Source: DATDVD01 sp035290065 (GTDB lineage Bacteria > Pseudomonadota > Gammaproteobacteria > Coxiellales > Coxiellaceae). From it: 35,198 bases of DNA. The position numbers were made by a program, and so were the translations under genes. Every line of letters begins with the position of its first letter. Position 1 is the stretch's first letter. The DNA lies in contig DATDVD010000098.1 of assembly GCA_035290065.1 (NCBI GenBank), positions 1 through 35,198 of the forward strand, given 5' to 3'. Below the pieces are notes generated by a model. The model had not been told where the DNA came from, made no database searches, and was given only the letters and a program-made list of their open reading frames with translations. Positions 24,761-33,121 of this stretch are shown here, one piece after another.

Positions 24761-27195
24761 GAAAATTAGTATCCACGCTGTTTTTATTACTGGTGAATGG
24801 AATTGCCCTGGCGCAAGGAACTCCAAATTCTAGTGTATTAGCACCGAATCCAACGGATTTATCGGTCATTTACCTCGGTCAAATTTTCGGCACGGTGGGT
24901 AACGTGTTGCACGGAACCTCGGGCGAAATGCTGGGCCATTTATTTTATCGCTTCAATCAAGGGGTATTTATTGTGGCCGGTATGTGGCTTGCCTATACCA
25001 CGGTAACCATTGTACTCCGCGCTGCGGCTGAAGGTTCCTTTATGGGGGCTAAACAAGGCAGCATGGGCTGGTTTGCGATGTTGCGTATTCCATTGGGTTT
25101 GGCGTTATTAATGCCTATTCCTTCAACTGGCTATGAAGCTTACCAAGCGATTGTCATGGAAGTGGTGATTCAAGGGGTTAATTTAGCGGATAACACGTGG
25201 AGTTGGGCGCTTCAATATTTACAAACAGGCGGGCAATTATTTGTGTCGCCCGGTAGTGCCAATGCCTCAGCCACTCAAAATGCGGGTGGTGCCACCGTGA
25301 TTGCGCAAGCTGTTTTCTTAAGCGAAACCTGCCAAGCGCTCAGTAACTATTACAATTCTACGAATCAACAATATTTGGCCCCTAATCAACAATACGGCAG
25401 TTATCAACCTCAAACAGATTCAACCACCAATATGCTGTATTTCCCAGGCGTAGGTAATGTTGCAGGCCAAGAAATTACCCCTACGGCTGCGACATGCGGT
25501 TATGTGAGCTGGGATCTTAATCAATATTGTTCTCAAGGCACCACGACCGAAGACAGCGTAGCCTGCCAAACCACGCAAACGGCTGTTCAACAAGTGGCTT
25601 CCGATTTACAACCCGCTGCTAAAGAATTTGCGTGCTCGTTAGTGGGCTCTACGACGGGTTATTGTGAACCCGAAGCGGCCTTATTGCCTTCAGCCAATGT
25701 GGATGGTGAAACCGCCATCACCGGCTCGATGGTGGATTATCAAAACTTAATGATGACCGTACAACGCTATGCCAGTGGACAAGCTTCTCAGCAATATCGC
25801 CAATTTATTATCAGTGGTACACCGGCTGCAGATGGCTGGATTATGGCGGGTCGTTATTATTGGGATATTACTCGGTTAAATGATCAATTGAATAGCCAAG
25901 GAGGCTCGGGAGTTTTACCTATTCTTAAACCGGTTGCTCCGCAAGATTCTATGGATAATTATCCAGGTATCTCTCAAGCACGAACTCAAATTGGTGCCAG
26001 CCCTACGTTAGTGACCAATCAATGCCCCAGTAACCTTCCAGCACCGCTGATGACAACCGCGTGTACCAATTACATCCTCTATTTTGGTGCTACACCTGGC
26101 TCAAGCGGTGGATCAGGTACGCCCGGCGGTGGCGCCGGTGGCTCGGGTTTTGCAAAATGGTTTGCCAGCATATTGTCGATTGGTATTACTCCCATTATGA
26201 AATTAGCAGAATCCTATTCTCAACATAGCGTTAACCCCATTATGTGGATACATAATGTGGGAATGGCGTGTTTAGGCGGTGTGGGATTCTTTTGGTTCTC
26301 AGTGGTACTTATGCTGGCTCCTATTCTGTTAGCGGCCAATATTTGCAACTCGGAACAACCTCTCGGCGCTACCTTAAATGCGTTAGTCGATTGGATGAAA
26401 TCCTTCTGTATGATGGTTGCGATCATGTTGATGAGTGCGGGGGTTATGATGGCCTACTATGTGCCTTTATATCCTTATCTTTTATTTACGTTTGGCGCGA
26501 TTGGTTGGTTTATCACGGTCATTGAAGCCATGGTAGCCGCTCCTCTGGTCTGTTTGGGATTAACGCACCCAGAAGGACACGATTTCTTAGGCCGATCGGA
26601 ACAAGCGTTGATGTTATTGTTAGGCGTATTTTTAAGGCCTGTGCTGCTCTTAATCGGATTAATTTCCGGTATGATTTTAAGCTATGTCGCTTTAGAAATG
26701 TTAAATTTAACCTTTGCGAGCGTTCTAACCAGCTTATATGCCGGGAATGTATCGGGTAGCACAGGAGTGAGTCTACAAGCGGGTATTAACGCCACGGCCA
26801 ATGCCGCCGGTGCAGGTGGCCTCGCCGCATTAATAGTAGTAGGCCCTGCTTTGATGGTGATGTTTGCCATGATTGTGTACATGGTGATCAACCAATGTTT
26901 CAGCTTGATCTACGTATTACCGGATAACATTATGCGTTGGATCGGCGGCCCACAACAACAAGACACGACGGCTCAAATGGCACAACAAGTGGGTGGTGCT
27001 ATGAAAGGCTTTGGAGAAGGCGCAGCCCGTGCATTGAATACAAGCGGCGGCAGTGCTAAAGGGCCTGATAAAAAGAAATCCGGGGAAGGGGAAGGGGAAG
27101 CCAAATCAACCGGTGGAACCAGTGCCAAAGAACAAGGTAAGGATGGCGCAAGTATAGACGCTGCGAAGAAAAAGGGAGAAAAAAGCCCCAAATAA
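24757..27195 (+). CDS. dotA: DotA, polytopic inner-membrane protein
   Basis: DotA is a large polytopic inner-membrane protein essential for Dot/Icm export. The 812-residue protein has a signal peptide ending ALAQGT (about 20), a membrane segment near 70-95, a large Cys-containing periplasmic domain (about 130-460), then a cluster of membrane segments between about 500 and 720. The C-terminal 80 residues are a low-complexity, Lys/Gly/Glu-rich cytoplasmic tail. Legionella DotA has about 1048 residues; the difference lies mostly in the periplasmic domain. A Gly/Ser-rich linker (GSSGGSGTPGGGAGG) separates the periplasmic and membrane parts. Confidence 0.95.
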   Translation: MRKLVSTLFLLLVNGIALAQGTPNSSVLAPNPTDLSVIYLGQIFGTVGNVLHGTSGEMLGHLFYRFNQGVFIVAGMWLAYTTVTIVLRAAAEGSFMGAKQGSMGWFAMLRIPLGLALLMPIPSTGYEAYQAIVMEVVIQGVNLADNTWSWALQYLQTGGQLFVSPGSANASATQNAGGATVIAQAVFLSETCQALSNYYNSTNQQYLAPNQQYGSYQPQTDSTTNMLYFPGVGNVAGQEITPTAATCGYVSWDLNQYCSQGTTTEDSVACQTTQTAVQQVASDLQPAAKEFACSLVGSTTGYCEPEAALLPSANVDGETAITGSMVDYQNLMMTVQRYASGQASQQYRQFIISGTPAADGWIMAGRYYWDITRLNDQLNSQGGSGVLPILKPVAPQDSMDNYPGISQARTQIGASPTLVTNQCPSNLPAPLMTTACTNYILYFGATPGSSGGSGTPGGGAGGSGFAKWFASILSIGITPIMKLAESYSQHSVNPIMWIHNVGMACLGGVGFFWFSVVLMLAPILLAANICNSEQPLGATLNALVDWMKSFCMMVAIMLMSAGVMMAYYVPLYPYLLFTFGAIGWFITVIEAMVAAPLVCLGLTHPEGHDFLGRSEQALMLLLGVFLRPVLLLIGLISGMILSYVALEMLNLTFASVLTSLYAGNVSGSTGVSLQAGINATANAAGAGGLAALIVVGPALMVMFAMIVYMVINQCFSLIYVLPDNIMRWIGGPQQQDTTAQMAQQVGGAMKGFGEGAARALNTSGGSAKGPDKKKSGEGEGEAKSTGGTSAKEQGKDGASIDAAKKKGEKSPK

Positions 27196-27218
27196 ATAAC
27201 ATCACTCATGCTATGCGC

Positions 27219-27246
27219 AAAAAGCCCTACTTTGATAGGGCTTTTT
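27219..27246. terminator. Bidirectional terminator, dotA / membrane protein gene
   Basis: AAAAAGCCCTA and TAGGGCTTTTT form a perfect 11-bp stem with a 6-nt loop, giving a U-run on both strands. It starts 24 nt after the dotA stop and overlaps the stop codon of the convergent membrane protein gene. Confidence 0.92.
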
Positions 27247-28561
27247 TATTAACTACAAAATAGGTTATCCCTATTAACAGAAGCGTACCTAAAAAAACAG
27301 TATAAAGCGGCATAAAAATCATCGCTAATATGCGGATACCGGCGGGCAAATACAAACAAAATTCCACTAATGCAATACGCCACACATTCACCAAAAATCC
27401 CCGAGGAAAACGGAATTTCGCCTCGCTCACTGGCAAATAAAATTCAAATAACGATGACAAATGACGCACCGGCGGCAAATACAATAACAGAATCACAAAA
27501 CTTAACAAGGGAAGCAATCCCTTCACCGTATCAGAGAGGTGTAGCTGCAAAAAAGAAACGTGATCGCAAACTATAAAGAGTACTATAATCGGTAATACAG
27601 TGATCAGCACGATAGTGCGCGGCGTATAGCCTTTCATTAATCGAGCGACCAATAATCCCCCCATCAGTCCCCATCCACTTAAATACATCACGCTTAATAA
27701 ATACCAACAGGTTTTCCAATCGAGTTGAAGAACGATAGGGGGTAGTTGTGCTTGTAAATCGGTGGGAAAATTGAATAACCAGCTAAACAACACCACTGCC
27801 AAAATGAGACTTATGAGTAATAATAAAAAAATAAGGCGGGTAGAAGACAGATGCGCCAAATAGGTGAGATATCGCCCTCCGGTTCGTTTAAGATTCAGCA
27901 TCACCAACATCAAGAGGGTTCCAAAAATTACGGGTATCGTAAATCCGTGCAAGGGCAACCCTTTGCCTAAGGCATTTAAAATCATCCAGGCACCTAACAA
28001 TGCAGTAAACAGAAGCGTCAATCCAATACAGTGAAAAATAATTAAGCGAATCCCCATATTAATGAGAGTGCCTACTCGTTCTTCGCTGGTGCTGTGCGTA
28101 ATCGGTTTTACTAAATCACTGACATGGACTGATTGGCACGTCCGCTGTACGGTGAAACGGAACATCACCGCAACAAATGCCATTAAAGACCACGGAAATA
28201 ATCCCCACTGATAGATAAAAAGATGTAAGGAGTCGGAAAAAAGATGAGGATGTGGAGGAGTTAAAATAGGTAACCAAAGACTGGCTATCTGCGCTATACC
28301 CCAATAAAGGCCTAACACCGCTAGATGAAATAACGTGATCCATACACCACATTGCCAGAGAGAAGCTTCTTTAGGTAATGTTAAAGGTTGTTGTTGAAAA
28401 GGCCATATAAGTAAGAAAATACAGCCGACTACAAACAACCAATGAATATAATTTAAGTGAATCAACGTGGGTAAAAAATAAAGTCCTGCTAAAACAGAGG
28501 CAATACAAATCGCCGGCATCGTGATAAAAAACATCGGTCGATCGAGAGAAACTTTTTGCAT
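27227..28561 (-). CDS. Unrecognised polytopic membrane protein downstream of dotB
   Basis: I do not recognise this 444-residue protein. It has about ten to twelve hydrophobic membrane segments spread over its full length, short loops, and no signal peptide or enzymatic motif. It follows dotB by 6 nt and thus belongs to the dotD-dotC-dotB transcript. The stretch YQWGLFPWSLMAFVAVMFRFTVQR recalls part of betaine/choline-type (BCCT) carriers, but the family's other hallmarks are not evident, so I give it no transport role. Its place between dotB and dotA could mean it is a lineage-specific inner-membrane part. Confidence 0.8.
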   Translation of the reverse strand: MQKVSLDRPMFFITMPAICIASVLAGLYFLPTLIHLNYIHWLFVVGCIFLLIWPFQQQPLTLPKEASLWQCGVWITLFHLAVLGLYWGIAQIASLWLPILTPPHPHLFSDSLHLFIYQWGLFPWSLMAFVAVMFRFTVQRTCQSVHVSDLVKPITHSTSEERVGTLINMGIRLIIFHCIGLTLLFTALLGAWMILNALGKGLPLHGFTIPVIFGTLLMLVMLNLKRTGGRYLTYLAHLSSTRLIFLLLLISLILAVVLFSWLFNFPTDLQAQLPPIVLQLDWKTCWYLLSVMYLSGWGLMGGLLVARLMKGYTPRTIVLITVLPIIVLFIVCDHVSFLQLHLSDTVKGLLPLLSFVILLLYLPPVRHLSSLFEFYLPVSEAKFRFPRGFLVNVWRIALVEFCLYLPAGIRILAMIFMPLYTVFLGTLLLIGITYFVVNKKALSK

Positions 28562-28567
28562 GAGCTA

Positions 28568-29692
28568 TTAACGATCACTTCTTGCCATTAAAATTTTATA
28601 AATGCGTTCGGAAATAAGACCCGCTTTGTATTTTTCCTCCACATCCACTTCCATGGGCTGACCATATCGTTTCATTAAGTCGCGGGTTTTGGCCGTGATA
28701 TTGTCCGGGTCTGAAGCGAGCAATTCATCGCGCAATTCTTCGGTGAAGACCAAGTATTCTCGCAAAGCCACGCGTGTGCCATCCACGGCGGGTACTAATC
28801 GCTGCCAAATTACTAATCGCATGGTTTCAATAATATCAATGGTGCGGCCGCGTCGTTCTTCGGGCGGAAAGCTGTTGACCAATCGTCGGACCGTTTCTGG
28901 TACACCGTTGGTATGCAGTGTTGTATAAACAGGATGGCCTGTCATGGCTGCTTCTAATAAAGCGGTAATAGTATCGGTATCCCGGCACTCCCCTACCATA
29001 ATCAAATGCGGTTTTCGTCGAAGGGCGTTGCGAACTCCCGCTGCAAAACTCGCCAAATTTCTCGGAATTTCCGATTGGCTAATAACCGCTGTGGGGGTGT
29101 CCAGTGAATCGTATACAAATTCAATCGGCGATTCGTACGTTAAAATTTTACGATCGCTGTTAGGTTGTTCCGCTAATTCGCGAATAATGGCCGCTAATAA
29201 AGTACTTTTACCGGAACCTGTGGCGCCCGTGATATATACCACTCCTTCTTGGGGAGCAATCGCTTCTACGATTTTGGGAGGTAATTGCAAGGAGGCTAAT
29301 AACGGCGGGTCTGAAGGAATAGTTCGAATAGTAATTTGTACGGCTTCATGGCCTTGCACATGACAGCCTGTTCCGTTCACGCGATACCGAAATCGTTCGC
29401 TTCGAGTGGGGCGAATTTCATAGTGCGTATCTAAATCTTCGCCCCGCATAATTTGCGTCGTACCGTTAGGACCGTAGAGTGCGTTTAATAAATCACTCAC
29501 TTCCGTATTGGATAATTTTCGCCGAGTAATGGGTTGCAAATGCCCATAAACTTCAGCAAAAATCGGTGTGTCCGTTTGAATAGTAATATCGGAGGCGTTC
29601 ATTTTGTGGCAGAACACCAACAAATCATCAATATGTTTCGCTTCGAAACGAGAAGGTTCGTTAGGATAATGTATTGGTTCGGAGGTGGCCAT
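28568..29692 (-). CDS. dotB: DotB, PilT-like hexameric ATPase
   Basis: DotB is the cytoplasmic PilT/VirB11-type ATPase that docks on DotO to activate the channel. The 374-residue length matches Legionella DotB (377). Walker A GATGSGKST lies at about 155-163, the Asp box/Walker B region around MVGECRDTDTI at about 225-235, and the His box HTNGVPETVRR at about 255-265. AAAGGA precedes the ATG. It lies 8 nt after dotC; dotD-dotC-dotB order is as in Legionella. Confidence 0.97.
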   Translation of the reverse strand: MATSEPIHYPNEPSRFEAKHIDDLLVFCHKMNASDITIQTDTPIFAEVYGHLQPITRRKLSNTEVSDLLNALYGPNGTTQIMRGEDLDTHYEIRPTRSERFRYRVNGTGCHVQGHEAVQITIRTIPSDPPLLASLQLPPKIVEAIAPQEGVVYITGATGSGKSTLLAAIIRELAEQPNSDRKILTYESPIEFVYDSLDTPTAVISQSEIPRNLASFAAGVRNALRRKPHLIMVGECRDTDTITALLEAAMTGHPVYTTLHTNGVPETVRRLVNSFPPEERRGRTIDIIETMRLVIWQRLVPAVDGTRVALREYLVFTEELRDELLASDPDNITAKTRDLMKRYGQPMEVDVEEKYKAGLISERIYKILMARSDR

Positions 29693-29700
29693 ACGTTCCT

Positions 29701-30519
29701 TTAGGGCAACATGTTAGGTTCTTGAGTCGCTGTGCTTTTCGGAATCACGGCTTCCCACTGACTACTATCCGGTTGTAACGCCGAATGAGCTGTAATTCGC
29801 ATAATTTGATCATTAATACGAAGTTGTTGCGTATCGCCCGTTACTCCTAAATTCGCTTTCGCAATATACGGTGCTGAAATCATATTTTGCGCTAATAGAT
29901 CTCGATAAATGACCATACCCAAATAATCGCGTTTTAAACCGCTTAAATTAGCCGCAAAAATACCATTGGCTTGTTGAAGACCGTGTTTCCACCCTTCTTT
30001 TAAAAAATTATTCCACGCCGTACTTTCGACTTGATCGCGCGGTAATAACGTATTATCGGGAAAATCGGGTTTTTTATAATTCATCCACAAATACGTGCGC
30101 CACGTGGGAGGAGTAGTGACAAATCGTGCGGGTTTTAAAATTTCATACGTTTTATCTGCAAAACGAATAGTATCATTATCCGCTAAATTAAGAGAATGAT
30201 CCGCTTTCACTAAGATTGGCGGCATGACGTTGTTGCCAATTAACAATTGGTTAAAATCAAATACCCGATCTAAGTACGGTGCTTGTTTCGTGAGAGCTTG
30301 GTTAATGTGCCATGCTCTCCAAGCCAGCGCGCCTTGCGCGCCTAAACTGGTAGCAGTTACTTTCAACGCTTCTAATCGAATAGGATTAATGGTTTCTTCG
30401 CCGTGTGGCATTTTGCTAGGATCAATGTAACCCATTTCGGTAATAACATTGGGGGGCTCGTGATGGCAGGCTGCCACCAGAATCAATAAAGAGCTAACAA
30501 TAAGCGTGCGTATTTTCAT
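29701..30519 (-). CDS. dotC: DotC, outer-membrane lipoprotein
   Basis: DotC is a lipoprotein which, with DotD, brings DotH to the outer membrane. The 272-residue protein (Legionella about 303) has a lipobox LVAAC with Cys at about 18, then a globular domain including GAQGALAWRAWHINQALTK (about 58-76) and GWKHGLQQANGIFAANLSGL (about 175-194), both typical of DotC. It lies between dotD (33-nt gap) and dotB (8 nt). Confidence 0.94.
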   Translation of the reverse strand: MKIRTLIVSSLLILVAACHHEPPNVITEMGYIDPSKMPHGEETINPIRLEALKVTATSLGAQGALAWRAWHINQALTKQAPYLDRVFDFNQLLIGNNVMPPILVKADHSLNLADNDTIRFADKTYEILKPARFVTTPPTWRTYLWMNYKKPDFPDNTLLPRDQVESTAWNNFLKEGWKHGLQQANGIFAANLSGLKRDYLGMVIYRDLLAQNMISAPYIAKANLGVTGDTQQLRINDQIMRITAHSALQPDSSQWEAVIPKSTATQEPNMLP

Positions 30520-30552
30520 GAACTAAAAACCCAGCCTTTGTCTAGCAGCGTG

Positions 30553-31083
30553 TTAGGATTTGGACGGATAATAGCGTAACTCAATAACACGAGTGGCCTT
30601 TGTTTTGCCTGGGTATACTGCAATTCCTGCCCTATCCTGCACTTGAAATGTAACATCTCTTAAAATATAGGCCAAAGGTTGATCTTTTGCTGTCACCGAC
30701 ACAATGACCGGAATGGGCGGTTCAATACCCAATACGTGCAATTGATATCCACTTTGGGCAGCCACTTTCTTTAAAAGCGGTTCTACGGGACCTGTCCAAT
30801 CCACCGAAGAAAGTTGATCCATGCCGACTTTTTGAGGATTCATGGGAGGCGGCATGCTGACTTGGGGATGAGTGGCAATTTGAACAGCGGATAATTGCTC
30901 TAAGGATTGGTTAACGGCTTGAGCAGACTCTGCCAGTTTGGCCTGGGTGTTTCGATCAACCGATGGAACGGGCGCACTATCGGTGGTAATCATCGAATAC
31001 GTGACGGGTTGAGGACTACACGCCGTTACTGCTAAAAGGCCGGAGAAAATCGCTAACAAACGAGAAAATCGCTGAATATCCAT
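30553..31083 (-). CDS. dotD: DotD, outer-membrane lipoprotein
   Basis: DotD is the partner lipoprotein of DotC in the outer-membrane core; its C-terminal domain resembles secretin N-domains. The 176-residue protein (Legionella about 163) has a lipobox AVTAC with Cys at about 22, a helical linker (about 45-75), and the C-terminal secretin-N-like domain (about 85-170) including LLKKVAAQSGYQLHVLG and LAYILRDVTFQVQ. It is first in the dotD-dotC-dotB-membrane protein transcript and divergent from icmT. Confidence 0.94.
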   Translation of the reverse strand: MDIQRFSRLLAIFSGLLAVTACSPQPVTYSMITTDSAPVPSVDRNTQAKLAESAQAVNQSLEQLSAVQIATHPQVSMPPPMNPQKVGMDQLSSVDWTGPVEPLLKKVAAQSGYQLHVLGIEPPIPVIVSVTAKDQPLAYILRDVTFQVQDRAGIAVYPGKTKATRVIELRYYPSKS

Positions 31084-31124
31084 GTTACTGATAACGCCTT
31101 CTGTGTGCTTTGGGAAATGAAAAC

Positions 31125-31154
31125 ATTATTTCAAGAAAGGGTAAGGTTGTCAAT
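31125..31154 (-). promoter_or_regulatory. dotD promoter
   Basis: On the minus strand a perfect TTGACA (31154 down to 31149) is followed after 18 nt by AATAAT (31130 down to 31125). No YTTAA repeat is seen, so this transcript seems to be constitutive rather than PmrA-dependent. Confidence 0.65.
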
Positions 31155-31259
31155 GTAAATGGGCCAGGAAAACAGGCTAAAAAAAGATATAACTTAATGA
31201 TTTATTATAAATTTTATTTAAAAAGAATTGTAGCCTACCTACCTCCCTTCAAAATGCAT

Positions 31260-31265
31260 TATAAT
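31260..31265 (+). promoter_or_regulatory. icmT -10 box
   Basis: A perfect TATAAT lies 18 nt before the icmT ATG. No clear -35 or PmrA-type repeat is seen upstream in the AT-rich gap shared with dotD. Confidence 0.5.
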
Positions 31266-31283
31266 GATTAGAAAGGAAAGGAT

Positions 31284-31544
31284 ATGGATTCATCATTATC
31301 GACAGCACATTGGCGCGATTCGGCGAGGCCGGTACGGTTTTTTATTTGGGACGTGAAAGCGGCTTTTCCCTTATTACTGTTACTGGTCCATGTTAAAGTA
31401 TGGACAGTTATTGTCGCGCTCGGGGCTACTTTCTTTTTCAGCTTACTGAATCGGTATGGTTTTAGTGTGGAAGTTTTTTTACGGTGGTTACGCACCACCA
31501 TTGGCGGCAACCGTAAAATGGCTAACCCTTGGTGGATGAGTTAA
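31284..31544 (+). CDS. icmT: IcmT, small inner-membrane protein
   Basis: IcmT is a small inner-membrane Dot/Icm protein linked in Legionella to pore formation and egress. The 86-residue length equals that of Legionella IcmT. The N-terminal AHWRDSARPVRFFIWDVKAA, a hydrophobic region at about 24-58, and the C-terminal RKMANPWW are family-typical. AAGGAAAGG precedes the ATG. It overlaps icmS by one base (TAATG). Confidence 0.95.
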   Translation: MDSSLSTAHWRDSARPVRFFIWDVKAAFPLLLLLVHVKVWTVIVALGATFFFSLLNRYGFSVEVFLRWLRTTIGGNRKMANPWWMS

Positions 31545-31882
31545 TGAATTTAAATAAAACTCTCACGGCGATTGCCAAACACATGGGCGCCAAATTTACA
31601 TTAAAAGGCCGTGAAATCCCCCCCGATGAGGTGTTTTCAGAAACAGGTTTATTACCTGGCCTGGCTAAACGGGCTGATCAACTGTGTTCTCTGTGTTTTG
31701 GATACGGTATGGGCGTGCGATTTGAAGATACCGACAAATCGTTATTAGGATTTAAAGTGATCTTTGATGAACACACCGCCGACATTCTTCGTCTGTTCTG
31801 TTTAGCCGATGTCCTCAATGAAATTATTAAAGCCAGCTCTTCCAAAACCCAAGTGGCCATGGACGAGCTGATGTACGATTAG
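31544..31882 (+). CDS. icmS: IcmS, type IV substrate chaperone
   Basis: IcmS is a small acidic chaperone that pairs with IcmW, docks on DotL and helps recruit a class of effectors. The 112-residue protein closely matches Legionella IcmS (114), with DEVFSETGLLPGLAKRADQL at about 32-51 and the terminal DELMYD conserved. The ATG at 31544 overlaps the icmT stop, with GGTGGATGAG upstream; the frame also has an ATG at 31529, inside icmT. In Legionella icmS is followed by icmR and icmQ, but here these lie 10 kb away and an unknown gene follows. Confidence 0.95.
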   Translation: MNLNKTLTAIAKHMGAKFTLKGREIPPDEVFSETGLLPGLAKRADQLCSLCFGYGMGVRFEDTDKSLLGFKVIFDEHTADILRLFCLADVLNEIIKASSSKTQVAMDELMYD

Positions 31883-31891
31883 AGAATTTCT

Positions 31892-33115
31892 ATGCGAAAA
31901 ACGGTTTCTCAGTATCTGCAAGAAGCGGAACAAGCTTCTACTCAATCCATTAAAGCTCGCGATCTGACAAAAGACCTTCGCGACGAAAGATTGGCGCGTG
32001 TGTATTATTTTTTTCACGACTTATATGTGCAAGTGGGCATGGATGTGGTGGAAAAAGAAATCCAGCAATTAAGTCCAGCAGAACAAGTATGGGTATGTGA
32101 TCAAATTATTGCTCTCTCCATTGAGCATGACAATAACGATGTTTCCGTTCAATTAGCGCGATTGTATACGGACTGTGGAGGCGTTTTTACACCTGAGCAA
32201 AGGGGTATTTACGAAACACAGCGACTGGCTTTGCCAATAGCCATAATAGTTGGTCCTGAATTTAATTGGAAACGGTTTTGGAACAAAGAAACGGCTGCAA
32301 GAGCGGCTGTGCATGCAGGCTTTTTGGTGGCGGTAGATTCTGCCGCCACAGGCGCCCTCAGTACACTATTTTCTGGCATTATGACGGGTTTGTATTGGAT
32401 AATAGAAAAATATCGCAGTGAGCTTGTGATAGCCAAAGGATTTTTTCTGGTAGCTTTTTTTCTGGTAGCTATTCCCCGCGTTTTAAAATCTCTCTATAAA
32501 AATATCCGAAATATTTTTAATACTCATTACGATTATAAAAAACAAGAAGGTATAAAACGGCTAATTTGCAGTAGTGTGTTTTCCATTTTGTGCATTGCCA
32601 TCACTCATTCCCTCATTCTTTCTTTTGGTCCTTTTAGTTTTACTACCGCTTTGTTATTCGGTTGGTTGTTAGGCCATAATATTTATAAAGGGTATAAACG
32701 TTCGCATGCTCGTAAGTATTATCATGGGGTTTCCAATCCTCAAAAATATTTTCTCAAGCGCGAAGAAATTATCGGATGTGCCCAGCAACGGTGGAGAAAA
32801 GCCACACGATGGGAAGAGGCATTGCCGGAAGAGCGGGCCCCTTATTATAAATCTGTTCGAGATTTAGCGGTTTCGCTGCATGAAATTATTCAAACGGAAA
32901 AATCCAATCAACGTCGAGAGCGCGGCTGTTTAGGGGCTTTAAGTTCTCGTCTATGGGGAATTCGTCCTTTGACTACCAATAAACAATTTGCTGAGCGGGG
33001 ATTACGAAATCTACAACGGTGTCATGTGGGCACAGTAGAAGATGCGTGCCGACAGTTAAAACTTACCTGGCCTAATCCGGATGAAGTCGGGGCAGCACCC
33101 GAACATAAATTTTAA
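31892..33115 (+). CDS. Unrecognised membrane protein downstream of icmS
   Basis: I do not recognise this 407-residue protein. The N-terminal 110 residues are polar and helical; hydrophobic segments lie at about 137-168, 180-198 and 225-265; the C-terminal 130 residues are basic, with Arg/Trp-rich stretches such as REEIIGCAQQRWRKATRWEE. No enzymatic motif is seen. It begins 9 nt after icmS, so it shares the icmT-icmS transcript and takes the place of icmR-icmQ. Only a weak AGAGAA precedes the ATG. It may be a lineage-specific apparatus part or a membrane-targeted substrate; neither can be decided here. Confidence 0.8.
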   Translation: MRKTVSQYLQEAEQASTQSIKARDLTKDLRDERLARVYYFFHDLYVQVGMDVVEKEIQQLSPAEQVWVCDQIIALSIEHDNNDVSVQLARLYTDCGGVFTPEQRGIYETQRLALPIAIIVGPEFNWKRFWNKETAARAAVHAGFLVAVDSAATGALSTLFSGIMTGLYWIIEKYRSELVIAKGFFLVAFFLVAIPRVLKSLYKNIRNIFNTHYDYKKQEGIKRLICSSVFSILCIAITHSLILSFGPFSFTTALLFGWLLGHNIYKGYKRSHARKYYHGVSNPQKYFLKREEIIGCAQQRWRKATRWEEALPEERAPYYKSVRDLAVSLHEIIQTEKSNQRRERGCLGALSSRLWGIRPLTTNKQFAERGLRNLQRCHVGTVEDACRQLKLTWPNPDEVGAAPEHKF

Positions 33116-33121
33116 AAGATT

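Noticed and set aside
289..33115. A conjugative plasmid transfer system of the IncI type, which is related to Dot/Icm.
   Set aside because: IcmS, IcmW, IcmQ, IcmF and IcmH are features of the effector-translocating systems, and no relaxase or transfer origin is seen.
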